DNA of 64,000 nucleotides, from positions 14,135,501-14,199,500 of the forward strand of contig JAPYXD010000677.1 of the NCBI GenBank assembly GCA_030998225.1, read 5' to 3'. The notes beneath the pieces were generated by a model. That model saw only the letters and a program-made list of their open reading frames with translations, searched no databases and was not told the DNA's origin. The DNA comes from Diplolepis rosae. Its lineage: Eukaryota > Arthropoda > Insecta > Hymenoptera > Diplolepididae. Each line of letters starts with the position of its first letter. Position 1 is the stretch's first letter. Positions 45,448-56,302 of this stretch are shown here, piece after piece. Position numbers and translations under genes: made by a program.

Positions 45448-45520
45448 GAGTTTGATGGACCGGTGATCGAAAGACCTGGGCTCGAATCCCAGCGCAGTCG
45501 AAAGCGTCTTTTTTTCCATA
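45448..45520 (+). tRNA. tRNA-like sequence with Pol III signals (likely tRNA pseudogene or SINE head)
   Basis: TAGTTGAGTTTG fits an A box. CTGGG-CTCGAAT-CCCAG forms a perfect T arm and its GGCTCGAATCC matches the B box except at one base. CGCAGTCG would be the 3' acceptor strand, and TTTTTTT follows at about 45511-45517 as a Pol III terminator. No matching 5' acceptor strand (GACTGCG) is present and the anticodon stem does not pair well, so it is not an intact tRNA gene. Confidence 0.45.
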
Positions 45521-46074
45521 GAAAAATTTCAAATTCTTTGAAAACTAATAATAACTATAGTATTTTGTTGTTATATGTATAAAAAAATGTTTGGTTGATC
45601 GAACAAAATATTTGGATGATCCAATAAAATATTCCCGTTACTTTTACTAAATTTCAAGTATTTATTAGATTCAAGCAAAAAATATGGTTAAGCCAAAAAA
45701 TACTTTGTTCAAGGGACAAAATCTTTTTTCTCAGTGCAACTAAAACTAATTATTACTAAAACTTTTTCTTACACTTCACATATTAAAACTTGTGCACCTG
45801 ACTTTTAAAAAGGCCCATATGGCTTCTACTAACACTATAAGAATATGGGGAATCATCAGACCGTGGGAATTTCCGTCTCTTTAATTGATGTTATCTTCAC
45901 TTTTCGACTAAGAAAATACATATTGGAGTCGTGAGAAAGTTGTTAATCAGTGGGTTCTTTATAAAATGTTTAACATGCCTACTAGCTCCAAATTAGTTAA
46001 GAGGGGGAACTCGTTTAGAGGGTCCAAAAAATCGACTTTCTGGAAATGGCTTAATTTGAAAGTATATTGTGCAA
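45521..46074. other. AT-rich non-coding DNA
   Basis: Nothing recognisable. Confidence 0.45.
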
Positions 46075-46258
46075 CTAGGGAAAAAAATTTATTTCGCGAG
46101 TGTGAAGTTTGATGCCCGAACAAAGCGAGTGTAACAACCACACGAGTAAAATAAATTTTTTTCCCTAGTAGCACACGATTTTTTTCTCTACTAGGGGATC
46201 AGAAAATGGATTTGTTTGCCCCGCATGGGACAATAAAAACCACTTTATGACCCGCTAG
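46075..46258 (+). repeat. GTGTGAAGTTTG repeat family, copy 3
   Basis: CTAGGGAAAAAAATTTATTT, then GAGTGTGAAGTTTGATGCCC and AAAATAAATTTTTTTCCCTA (the last mirrors the first), then a second half ending CACTTTATGACCCGCTAG. Very similar to 53220..53406. Confidence 0.6.
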
Positions 46259-47059
46259 TAGAAAATAGTATATGTATCAAAGAATATCTGGCTATAGTTT
46301 TAAGACCAAATTCAAATCCCTTTTGAGTTTTGATCATCGAAACAAATCTGATGAACCAATTTTAATGAGTTTCATCACATTTTGAAGCTAATTAGATTCT
46401 TTTCTGGGTGGAATAAACAAATCTTATTCTAATCTATTTTGCAGTAGAAAGTTGAAATTTTTCCGAAAAAATCGCAATTTTTTTTGAGATGCCATAATTT
46501 CTGTGATTTTTGTTCAAACACAAAAATAATTTTGCATACTCTAAGATGTAAACAAAATAGACCAAAAGTTATTGAAATAACTTCTATTATAGCCACAAAA
46601 AATGGAAATCGTCTGAAAAATATCAGGATTAAATAAAAGCGATAAAGTTTGAAATGATGAATCAGATGAAAACTAAAAATACTCTAAAATTTAAAAATAA
46701 ATTTATAAGAAAAAAATTTTCAATTTGTGTTCAAAATTATAAAGAAGTGGGATAACAAGCAGAATTTTTCAAAAGCAACAACTGATTTTAGTAAAACTCT
46801 CAAGCATAATTATTTCCCAGGAACATATTTTCTCTCTTGCATTTCTGTCCGGGTAATCTCATAATATGAATTTTTATATTGTTCCGCTGAAACAATTGAG
46901 TATCACATTCAATGAGCCTTTCTCTAGATATAAGTACCAGAACTCGTTAATCAAAAACACGGGGCATAAACTTGCGAATAAAATTGCATCCCATATTATT
47001 CAGCCGGAAGGAAGGAAAACTATAGATTTGAGTGAAAGGATTGTGTTGTGAAATCTCAC
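46259..47059. other. AT-rich DNA, start of the intron of the 47.1 kb gene
   Basis: Expected to be the first intron of the secreted-protein gene that starts at 47123 (minus). No second exon could be identified to the left. Confidence 0.4.
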
Positions 47060-47123
47060 CTTCGATGCCCGGAGTAAGGACAAACTGTATGAAGAGCAAA
47101 AGTCCTAGCACGCGAGATGCCAT
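47060..47123 (-). CDS. first exon of a secreted or membrane protein (signal peptide)
   Basis: ATG and 21 codons starting MASRVLGLLLFIQFVLTPGI, a textbook signal peptide with a long Leu/Phe core, followed by a GAAG|GTGAGA donor in phase 1. The sequence before the ATG (AAGGAGAAGAAGAG) is compatible with a 5' leader. The rest of the gene was not found in the window, so the product is unknown. It is transcribed away from the CpG-rich block at 47620-48034. Confidence 0.5.
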
Positions 47124-47199
47124 CTCTTCTTCTCCTTGAACCTTCCACTCGGTGCACTTCCTTTTTCTCTCAAGTGTACCAATTTGGAACTCCCGACAA

Positions 47200-47619
47200 C
47201 ACAACGTTCACACTCGAAGTTTCGCTACATCGAACGCTGCACTTCCTTTTAATGAAAAGGCTCTTTCTTCCTTAAATCAACATAGGAACAAGAGCCCTTG
47301 CAAACACTACACGATCTACGTACCGGTTCACTGATTAAAAGATACCCATTTTTTATCGCTGGTCGGTGACTGGTCCATCCTTGAAAAAGGGACCCGAAGA
47401 TGAAAATAAGTGGTTAGTAGAGAAATTTATTTAATAGAGATCAAATAAACAAAAGTCTCGGAATAGAACGACTAGATTAGAAAAATCACTAATTCACTGA
47501 TGAAAAATAAAAGCCAAAGATCCTATTTTATAGAGAAGTTCGGCTTCTCTTTCTGACACTTGAGTCAATATTAAATAAGAGGAAATAAACTTTAACAAGG
47601 GATCGTTTCATCCCTTCGC
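47200..47619. promoter_or_regulatory. presumed shared upstream region between divergent starts
   Basis: Lies between the minus-strand signal-peptide exon and the plus-strand CpG-rich candidate exon. No TATA box is obvious for the minus gene. The region is moderately GC-rich near 47200-47340. Confidence 0.3.
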
Positions 47620-48034
47620 GTTCGAATCTAGCGCTATTAGATCCCTTTTCGAAAGGGCAGAGAAACTTGATTTTCGCGGGCTTGATCCGAGTGGAATTAG
47701 AGAATGGGGCGGACTTAAAGGCGCGAGCCGCCGTAGCTATTTATTGAGTTGATGATCCATGATCTATATAAGGATCCATAGATCAGAGGGATCGAGGAAG
47801 CGCCGGCAAAAGGAAGGAAGGGGACGACAACACGGCGGCCGTACGAGGGTTGAAGCCGCGAGCGACTGGCTTTGAACGACTACGATGTGTGGAGGAGGCT
47901 TCGCGAAACTGCCGAACGATCTGTTCGTTCAGTTTCGGGAGACATCGCGCACCTGTCGCCCCGTCGTGCGCCGATGCGCTCAGACGCAACTACCGGCTGT
48001 CCGGGGATGCAGGTGGAAATCCACTGGGGTCGTC
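47620..48034 (+). other. CpG-rich TATA promoter and candidate 5' exon
   Basis: A sharply GC- and CpG-rich block in AT-rich surroundings. CTATATAAGG at 47764-47773 is a good TATA box, with start expected near 47795. The block runs to a strong donor GTC|GTGAGTATA at 48034/48035. Overlapping frames (47850..48038, 47872..48135) are open, but none is recognisable, so it may be an untranslated first exon. No downstream exon is visible in the window. Confidence 0.45.
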
Positions 48035-48040
48035 GTGAGT

Positions 48041-48430
48041 ATACCGAGGCAAAATCTCAAGTGCACCAGACAAGTTTTACGTTTTTCCATTGTAAAATTC
48101 TCGTAAGAGTAAAAATGAATCAGATTAAAATTTAATTTTCGAAAAAGAATTGGTTTCATTTATACACCAAATTTTTTCTAGAGAAAATACAAAGATTTAG
48201 TTTAATCGGGAACCAAAATTCGGAAGATATTTTCCGATTTGTGTTTCTAATTAACATAGATCTTTACATTTACTTACAAAAACACTTTCTATATTTCTAT
48301 GTTCTATATAAACAAATAAATGGATAAAATGACACGTTTCACAATATTATTTATTATTTACGGGGAAAAATAAAATGTATTGATTATCTCTCAGATTTAA
48401 TTTATTTTAAAACGAAAAGGGATTTTTCTC
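48041..48430. other. AT-rich non-coding DNA
   Basis: Would be intron sequence if the candidate 5' exon is real. Nothing else seen. Confidence 0.4.
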
Positions 48431-48434
48431 TTAA

Positions 48435-49073
48435 GGTAGTTTTCATCCACGAAAATTAGATCTCAGGAAAAAATAGATAATTTTGCTTTCAAGAATAGCA
48501 ATATTATTATTGAAGGGCTATTTTGAAAGAGAAAAGATTACTTTACATGAAAAAAATTTGAAACACAGAAAAATAATTTTATTTTTGACCCAACTTTTTT
48601 TCTTATCGCTTCTTACCAAATTTTAAAAAATTATGCGATTCTAATAAATCATGAATCATTTTTTCAGAGAAAAGATTTCCCACAACTTCACCATTTCTGA
48701 TTTTCAAAAATAAATTTTTTAATGGCTGAAACCATTAAAAAAACATTTTCAAAAGCGAAATTTTTATAAACATATTGGTGAATTGGATAATAATTTATTC
48801 ATTTTCAAAAATTGGAAATGGTTCAGTTGTAGGGAATCTTTTTTTTGGAAAAGTGATTTGTAATTTATTAAAATCGCATAATTTTTTAAAATTTGGTAAG
48901 AAGCGATAAAAAAAAGTTGGGGCAAAAATAAAATTATTTTTCCGTATATTAAATTTTTTTCATGGAAATTAATCTTTTCTCTTCGAAAATAGCCCTTCAA
49001 TAATAATATTGCTATTCTTGAAAGCAAAATTATCTATTTTTGCCTGAGGTCTAATTTTCGTGGATCAACTACC
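48435..49073. mobile_element. palindromic TTAA element, copy 3 (639 bp)
   Basis: TTAA at 48431-48434 and 49074-49077. GGTAGTTTTCATCCACGAAA at the left differs from the GGTAGTACGATCACG of the other copies; the right end mirrors GGTAGTTGATCCACG. Arms carry the same landmarks as the other two copies. It is directly followed by another TTAA element that shares the right-hand TTAA. Confidence 0.8.
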
Positions 49074-49077
49074 TTAA

Positions 49078-49796
49078 GGGGTCATACTCACTCAGAAATT
49101 TTGAAAATTGCATTTTTTCAATAATTTTATTTATTAAATTAGAACACCTTGAAAATATTGACTCAAAATTTCAAGACGATTGGAGCAAAATTGATGATTC
49201 AGTGCGAGTTTAAAAAACCAAACTTATCAAGGTTTTATTCTAATTAAAAACTTTAAACGAGTATATCACAAAAGTACATTTTCGAAGTCAGTGGATACGA
49301 TTTCTCAAAAACTAATGCGCTTTTTCAAATTCTTCAGACTTATTTTATACACATTCAGTTTGTGCACAAAGGAAGGATTTTACTTCCAATGATTGGAACT
49401 TGTTTAAAAAAAAATAAAATGGTAGATTTGTTGTAACAAAACCTGTGATTTTCACATCAAAGTCCTCTAGAAATGCAAAATTTAATTTTTTATAAAATCC
49501 TTCTTTCAAGCACAAGACAAAGTCATCTACTAACGAAATCGTTTTTGTTTATTAATTTCAGATGATCCTTTCTGGAGTTATCATGTCCACGAGATTGACA
49601 CTTTTTTTTAAGAGCTTTCGTAAAATTTACATAGCTATTATAATTATTATTATTTTTTTATGAAAAAATTTCTAAATGTTTTTAAAATGTTACCTAATGA
49701 CATGCAAAAGTTTTTAAATCACTAAATTCACTCATTTTTGTATAAAATATTCGAGAAAAATCCTATTTTTTTGCCCTCCTGACTGAGAATGCCCCC
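49078..49796. mobile_element. TTAA-flanked non-autonomous element, 719 bp
   Basis: TTAA at 49074-49077 and 49797-49800. Ends GGGGTCATACTCACTCAG and, mirrored, GGGGGCATTCTCAGTCAG. No coding frame. Length and G-rich ends resemble 7093..7815. Confidence 0.72.
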
Positions 49797-49910
49797 TTAA
49801 GACCGTATGGTAGGCTTTGATGTCACAAATTATATACGACCGCTTTATAATTTAAATAATAATTTTAACACATTTTCCAGAGAAGACAATAATAAGTTAC
49901 ATTTTTTCTG

Positions 49911-50104
49911 CATCTTCCTGAGAAACTGAAAAATACAGGAGTAGACGATAAATAACGTCTGTCAACTTTGATTGAGTGAAAATTTTGCAAAATTTTTTAA
50001 AGTTAACTGTAATTAGTGATAAGATTTGAAAACTATTACTGAATAGATGTTAACAGACGTGATTTATTGTCTTTTGTTATGTTTTCCAAATTTTCAGAAA
50101 GATC
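49911..50104. repeat. 200 bp imperfect palindromic repeat, copy 2
   Basis: AACGTCTGTCAACTTTGATT and TTAACAGACGTGATTTATTG mirror each other, with TTTTCAGAAAGATCTTTTG at the right. Homologous to 2104..2305. Its right flank is cut at 50120 by R1rep copy c and continues at 52701. Confidence 0.65.
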
Positions 50105-50195
50105 TTTTGTAAATTAAAAAATCTACCCGCTTCGCGGGTACATTCTCGTTGCGCGCTTCGCTCGCAAGTTTGAGCGCGCCTGGGGCGCGCGATCG

Positions 50196-50305
50196 ATCGT
50201 CGCGCTCCGTAATACTCGATCGTCGCGCTGCGCGCTCCGGAATTCTTGATCGTCGCGCTTCGCGCTCCGTTCTTTCTGGACCTCGCGCTTCGCGATCGGT
50301 CTTGT
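50196..50305 (-). repeat. GC-rich 29-30 bp tandem repeat in the R1rep tail
   Basis: Four degenerate units of the kind GATCGTCGCGCTTCGCGCTC, separated by CGTTCTTTCT-like spacers. The copy at 57385..58458 has about two to three units, so the number varies between copies. Each unit is itself palindromic (GCGCGAAGCGCG). Confidence 0.7.
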
Positions 50306-50650
50306 GCTCTTCCCATACATTTAAGTTTATTTCTTATAATTTGATACTGAAGCTCAAACCAATTTTATAATAATATTACAGATGATGTGAATTACACATT
50401 TTCTCAAAGTCACTCAATTTCTTTTTAAATTTAAGTGAAACAGGAAATTCAATTTACTTAAGGCTCTATCAGCCTTAAGGAACACATTCTCATCATGACG
50501 CTCGCGCTTCGCGCTCGATTTTCTGTATACATTTCAGTAACTTTTTAATAAATTACATGATTAAAATAATTTATTTTCTTCCAAATCTCTCAAAAAGAAA
50601 AAACAATCGTAAACCTTATTTAAGGAAACGATTTTACAGAACAACGCTTA

Positions 50651-51798
50651 GGGTAAGTGTGCCAATTACTGCGGATCGAAAATCAAGACGGCTTTTAAAG
50701 TTAAAAAAAAAGATTTTGAGATAAAAAAGTCGTCACGAATTAATTTTTAAAGCAGTATTTGGTATTAAGTAAGTAGCATGCAGTCCTTAAACCCTGAAAA
50801 GAAACCAGATTTACTTAGAAAATGCGAATCTAAAAAAAATGTTCCATGTAGGTATTACTGCGGGTTTGCATGAATTACTGCGCACTAATTACTGCGGAAA
50901 CCCCAATTTCTGCGCGCGTAATACTGCGATATTATTTTGAGTGAACTTACAATTAATTTAGGAGTGTTTAAAATTTTATTTAATCTCAATTATAAAAAGT
51001 AAACACGACGAAGCATTCGTAACAAATTAAGATTAATAATTTTATTAATTTTATTTAATTTAACTTAAAATTATATCACTTGAGTTCCTCTTGCATCTTT
51101 AGCAACGATTAAGGAGTGTTGAACATTTTATTATTAAACTAAATTATAAAAAGTGAACATAAAGCATTTTTAACAAATTAAGATTAAATAATATTATAAC
51201 TCTTATTTAATTTACCTTAAAATTATATTACTTGACTTCCTCTTGCCTCATTAGCAACGATTTTGGAATTTTCAACATTTTGTTTAATCTCAATTATAAA
51301 AAGTAAGCATAACGAAGCATTTGTAATAGATTGAAAGGTTATGCAGTGCCGCCTGACAGATCGCAGTAATTCATACACCTATGAAAATCATGTACCAAAT
51401 ACTGTTTTGGTAAAAAAATGATTAAAAAACGTATTTTTTGTTATTTTGCATAAATATTTAGACAAATAAAATATTTACTTTGCAGAAAGTAATATCACAA
51501 TAAATATTTTATTTTCAGAAACGGAATTATAACAAGTTTTTCAGAACGTGTTCATGGCCTGTCAACAAATCTAAGCATTAAAACTATGGGAATCGGGAAT
51601 ATGAGAGTTTCAAATTGAAATCAATTAGCTACAAATATCGTAACTATTGATAATTCGTTGATACTTATTATGCTTGGATTAGAAATTAATTGTTTTTAAT
51701 TGTTCTGTAGCGTTATATATCTTTAAAACATTGTATATCATTAGTTTTATTTGAAAGCGCAGTAACTGGGGCATCCACAGTAATACCCACACTTACCC
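50651..51798. mobile_element. TA-flanked element with ATTACTGCG motifs, 1148 bp
   Basis: TA on each side (50649-50650, 51799-51800); removal restores the R1rep module sequence. Ends GGGTAAGTGTGCCAATTACT and, mirrored, GGGTAAGTGTGGGTATTACT. ATTACTGCG or one-base variants occur at about 50666, 50856, 50876, 50890 and 50920, and inverted (CGCAGTAAT) at about 51364 and near the right end. A tandem repeat occupies 50955..51335. No transposase frame. Confidence 0.82.
50955..51335. repeat. about 160 bp tandem repeat, 2.4 units
   Basis: Units contain AGGAGTGTTTAAAATTTTAT, AATTATAAAAAGTAAACA, CAAATTAAGATTAA and CTTGAGTTCCTCTTGC.T.T, then TTAGCAACGATT, and begin again. The third unit is partial. Inside the 1148 bp element. 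Confidence 0.75.
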
Positions 51799-52706
51799 TA
51801 TTTCGTATCTCACATATTTTGGTGAAAGAAATCGAATTTTTTTAATATTCAAAATCAAAACATAAAATATACATCCTGTCCCGAAATGTCTTGATGAGAA
51901 TTTGTAAACCTCATTTAGGCAAACAATTTTCCATATAAACGTTTTTTTTGTATCTCACATATTTTGTCTAAAAAATGGAATTTTTGAATTTTAAACGTAT
52001 TTTTTAGAATTGAAACGAAAAATATATGTTTTACCAGAAACTGTGTCAGACAAAATTTGTAGATCTTTTTGAAACGAACAACTTTGTATTCTTACGTTTT
52101 TTTCGTATTTTACATATTATTGTTAAAAAATTGAATTTTGGATTTTCAATAGTTTTTTTTTAATTAAAAAGAAAAATATGCATCTTTTGAAAAAATGTTA
52201 CAATTCAAATTTGTAGGTCTTTATTTATTCAATAATATTGTATCATAACGTTTTTTCGTATCTCGTATAATTTAACTGGAAAATGGAATTTTGATATTGA
52301 CTTTTTTCGAATTGGAATATGCTGTAACATTTCTAATTTTGATTTAATCAAAAAATTTTATCAGAATAATTTGTAGAGATTTATGAGCACTATCAAAAAC
52401 CAGTGTTGAAATTTTTTATTTTTTCAAAAATTTATTTTCAAAAACACAAAAGTGGATTGGATGTGGCTGGTTAACGAACTTGTCCTTACTTTTTCGGCTC
52501 TGATAAAGTGTACCAAAGCTCAATTCAATCTGATAATTCTATCGAGAGTTATGCCGCACACGACCTACAGACAGACAGACAGACACTTTCGTGAAAACCA
52601 TTTTTTCTGACTCAGGGGTCTCAAAACGTAAAGATTTGATGAAAATTTCGAAAGTCATTTTTCACATAAAACCAATACCTTCTCATCCATGATGAGAATG
52701 TAAAAA

Positions 52707-53219
52707 GCTATCTTACAACTTACATGAATAAATAAATGTATAATTTAGTCACGTGGTCCAATTGATCCATGGCCTTAATAACTATGTATATTCTTATAAA
52801 CAAATGGTAATTTATGAACAAACACTCAACTATAGTATTTTCATAAGTAAATTTACTTTGCTTGAATAAAATTGTATTAAAAGTTGGAAAATTACTCAAA
52901 GTCTTGCAATTAACCCCTTGACTGTCGATGAAAGAGATCTTTGCCATCGGCTGTCAAGGGATCAAAGTCTGATTCACTTTCGTAATTTTTTTTATTCATA
53001 AAACTTTATTAAAATGTCGTTTCTCTTCTTATAATAAAAATTTAATACACTTGAATTTCTCTGCTATAATAACTTATATAAAACATAACACTCAAAAAAC
53101 AGATTAAATAGACCAGAAGAAATACACTTTTTGAGAGATAAGCCATTGTAAAATAAATGCTCTAATATGTAATTATTATCTGTTATACATTCTCTGCAAT
53201 ATAATAATATATCATGCAA
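52707..53219. other. AT-rich DNA with a mini-hairpin
   Basis: 52705-52770 is the right flank of the 200 bp palindrome split by R1rep copy c. 52913-52961 is a short hairpin (CCCCTTGACTGTCGATG ... CATCGGCTGTCAAGGG) preceded by TTAA, like a minimal piggyBac-type MITE. Confidence 0.45.
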
Positions 53220-53406
53220 CTAGGGAGAAAAAAGTTTATGTTGCGAGTGTGAGGTTTGATGCCCGACCAAAGCAAAGTTAACAATCACACGTGTAAAATA
53301 AATGTTTATCTCGTGTTGCAGACGTTTTTTTTCTACTGAGGGGGGCCAAAAAAATCGATTTTTTTGTCCTACGGGGGGTAATAAAATTCACTTTATAACC
53401 CGCTAG
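53220..53406 (+). repeat. GTGTGAAGTTTG repeat family, copy 4
   Basis: CTAGGGAGAAAAAAGTTTAT, GAGTGTGAGGTTTGATGCCC and a right end CACTTTATAACCCGCTAG, matching copy 3 along its whole length. Confidence 0.6.
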
Positions 53407-54257
53407 TAGAAAAAAATAGTTTTTAAATTGATTTTTGATAAGACTCATTGTCAAAAGGTTAGAAAAATCTGATATAAAGTGTTTTTGAATCAAATTTGTT
53501 TTTAAAAATTTGGACTATTAATTGCTAAAACATAGTCGTTTATAAAACAATTTTGGTTTTGCTTTAAAAAAAAATTTGTTTTCCAAAATAGCCAATTATT
53601 TATTTACGGCATTTTTAAAAGCTGCTATGATAGTTAGTAAAGTTATTTTGTCATTAACTATAATTATTTTAATAATTCTAAGCAATTATACAATTTAAAT
53701 AATTTTTTTCGGGGAAAACACTTAATTTAAATGTTTGTTTATAAATACTATTTGGTTGAATCAATTTACATGGATGATGAATAAAATATTTATGTACGTT
53801 GTGAATAAATGTTTAATGTGAGAGATAATTAATTCACTTCATTGCTTTCCATGAATAAGGAAAATAATATCCTTGAAAATGTCGTTTTATCGATGAATAA
53901 AAAACTACTACAAATATAATTATTTTTATTTCTTATTGCCTATGATTAGTCGTTACTTTTACAATTCATAAAATAACAATTAAAAGAACTAATTTCGACA
54001 TTTGTATCACTTAAGGGCATGTGATACTTAAGAACAGTAGCGAGTTCATGTGAACTTTTTTTCATCCCCCAAACCGAAAGTTGTCTATCTACGTCCACTT
54101 TTATCTTCTTTACCATTTCTCAAATTTTCAAAACAAAACTTTTTGTATTTTGGGCACAAACATATAGAAATTTAAAATCAATAAAGTTTGCTAAATTCCC
54201 AAGTATCATATGACCATAAGAAGATATTTGATTTAGGTTTAATTTGTCTGTATTTCA
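53407..54257. other. AT-rich non-coding DNA
   Basis: Nothing recognisable. Confidence 0.45.
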
Positions 54258-54590
54258 CATTCTCATCACATATGAGAAGATATTAGATTCATGTAAAATT
54301 TGACATTCACTTCTTTCAACGGAAGTCTACGTTTCATGATCCCCTAAATCCGAAAATCCGTCATCTGTGGTCACGGCAACTTTTGAAAGGATTATCAGAT
54401 TTAAATGCGCTTTGCTACACTTTATCAGGGTCAAAAAAGAAAGGACAAGTTCGTTAAACAGTTGTGTCTGACTAAATATTGGAAGTTAGAGCATTTTTGG
54501 CATTTTTAAAAACCACTTTTTTGAAAAATATAAAATTTTAATAATAACCAGTTCCTCCTTTTTGATTGTGAATATCAAGCCCCACGCACA
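54258..54590 (+). repeat. dispersed repeat R1rep, diverged 5' piece (copy e)
   Basis: CACATTCTCATCACATATGA, then GATCCCCTAAATCC and CACTTTATCAGGGTCAAAAA with AAGGACAAGTTCGTTAA, all in the order of the first 350 bases of R1rep. The modules and GC-rich tail are absent. Confidence 0.6.
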
Positions 54591-55686
54591 ATTTTCGTGT
54601 TTAAGAATGTATTTTTCAAACTCGAAGTAACTTTAAAAAAAGTAGATTTAATATTACAAAATAGTAGATAATATTATAAAATGTATTCAAGCTATAGTAA
54701 TAAATCATAAATAATAAATTTGAGTGCTTGAGAAGAAGACGAAACCGAGCGATCAAATTTTCTTCCAATATTAATGTGAATTATGATTGATAATAATACA
54801 CGTTTTTCAAAATATTTTTGTGAAAAAAAAAAATTAATGCAAAATAGATACAACATAATATTGCCAATAATTGCGCTATATTAAAAAAAATCTGGATAGC
54901 TTTTACAAATCGCACCACCCCGTTAATAATAACAATAACTAAAATAACAATAATGATATTATAATAATCTCCATATTTGAATTATTATTTATTAATGACT
55001 AGAGAAAAATTAGTAAACAAGACAGACATGATTGCCTCATACTTTCATAGTTTTCTTATCCACTGCAAAAGGTTTTTCAACTTGTTTGGGTTGCAAACAT
55101 TGTATTCTTCTTTTGCATTTCCTTAATCATTTCTGAATCACTACTTTATCCAAAGAGTCTCGTTTAGTTGATCAAATACGGAAATACCTCTAGGATAAAT
55201 TCATTTAAATTGTTATTAAATCAAAATAAGTATATTGAAATTCACACCAAGTTTCGTTCATATTCTTTTAATAATTTATGCTGATTAAATTCTCAAAAAT
55301 TAACGACTCTTCAGCTTAATAAAGTGAACAGAAATTGACAGAGTAAGTCTAAAATTTGATGGAATACTTTCAATAATCTAAAAAAAAATCATAATCCTTA
55401 AAAGTGCCTCGAGGTCATAAATAATAATCATAATATAAATTGTACTTTGTATTGCTGTACTTAGATAATAATAAGTATTTTTCGCCGCAACTTTGGGGCA
55501 TAAAAAACGTTTGGCAAAATGGGATAGGTGACCTATTCTTGGTTTTATGTGCTGAAAAAAATTAATTACCTTAACTCAGTCGCATTATAGTAATTAAGTT
55601 TTTTAATTACTAAAACCCAAGAATAGGCAATATACCTTTATCTACATTCTTTCTATCAGGTTTTATACTTCCATATACAAACTTTC
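54591..55686. other. AT-rich non-coding DNA
   Basis: A repeated ACCCAAGAATAGG / CCTATTCTTGGTTTT pair at about 55531 and 55615 forms a small inverted repeat. No gene seen. Confidence 0.45.
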
Positions 55687-55689
55687 TCA

Positions 55690-56302
55690 AGGGGACCCGC
55701 CACCTTTAATTGGTATATTTTTGACTTTTTTGACATTTTCCAAAAATGTTTTTTTTTCATTCTCTATACTTCTCTGAGTATGTGTACATTTTCAGGGCAA
55801 TCTGATTTTTTTTCTGGGAAAAATAAATAAAATTAAAAGTTACTATGATATACGAATAACGCGTTTTCAGCGAAAATTAGCTTTTTGCAAAAAACAGTTT
55901 GTTTATTTATTTACTAATATTTCTGATTTATGTGGAAAATGGCTTCACTACAGGCCTTTGAAATTTTACCACTTATATTACCACTCAATATTTTTGGGTA
56001 TGAAAAGCACTCTAGCTAAAAAAATAACTACAAATTTTTTTTACTATTTTGGGATATTTTTATTATTTTTTTTCATTCATATTACCTTATTTTCCATACC
56101 TGGAAAGTTGCTACACATTGTAAGGAACGAAATAAAAAAAGAATCATGACAATTGGTTGAAAAAGAAAAAAGTTATTAAAAGTCAAAAAATGTAAAAAAA
56201 ATGTCCAAAAAACTTAAAATTTGTAGTTTAAAAATACATAAGAATAATTGTATGGAGGGTATAAACTCAAAAAATAAAAATATTAAAGGTGTCGGTTCCC
56301 CT
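55690..56302. mobile_element. 613 bp element with TCA target duplication
   Basis: TCA at 55687-55689 and 56303-56305. Ends AGGGGACCCGCCACCTTTAA and, mirrored, AGGGGAACCGACACCTTTAA, 21 bp with a few mismatches. A 3 bp duplication with G-rich ends is compatible with PIF/Harbinger-like elements. A 63-codon frame (55958..56149) is aromatic-rich and AT-driven, not a transposase. A decayed relative lies at 17288..17600. Confidence 0.75.

Larger units (their letters stand above)
50121..52700 (-). repeat. dispersed repeat R1rep, copy c, complete ends, with insertion
   Basis: In minus orientation it starts CATTCTCATCATGGATGAGA (52700) and ends GTACCCGCGAAGCGGGTAGAT (50121), that is, hairpins at both ends. 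The empty site at about 2310-2330 shows it is inserted at TAAAAA, present on both sides (50115-50120, 52701-52706). Between lie the TCTG run (about 52567-52585), four modules of about 150 bp, the GC-rich tail and the insert 50651..51798. Confidence 0.8.

Noticed and set aside
45448..45520. Functional tRNA gene
   Set aside because: No 5' acceptor strand and a poorly pairing anticodon arm.
46947..47059. Frame continuing past the signal peptide at 47.1 kb
   Set aside because: It follows a consensus GTGAGA donor and has no secreted-protein character; treated as intron.
50077..50370. Overlapping Arg/Ser-rich open frames (both strands)
   Set aside because: They are translations of the GC-rich palindromic units of R1rep; the same frames recur at 58300..58524 and differ in unit number, which is not gene behaviour.
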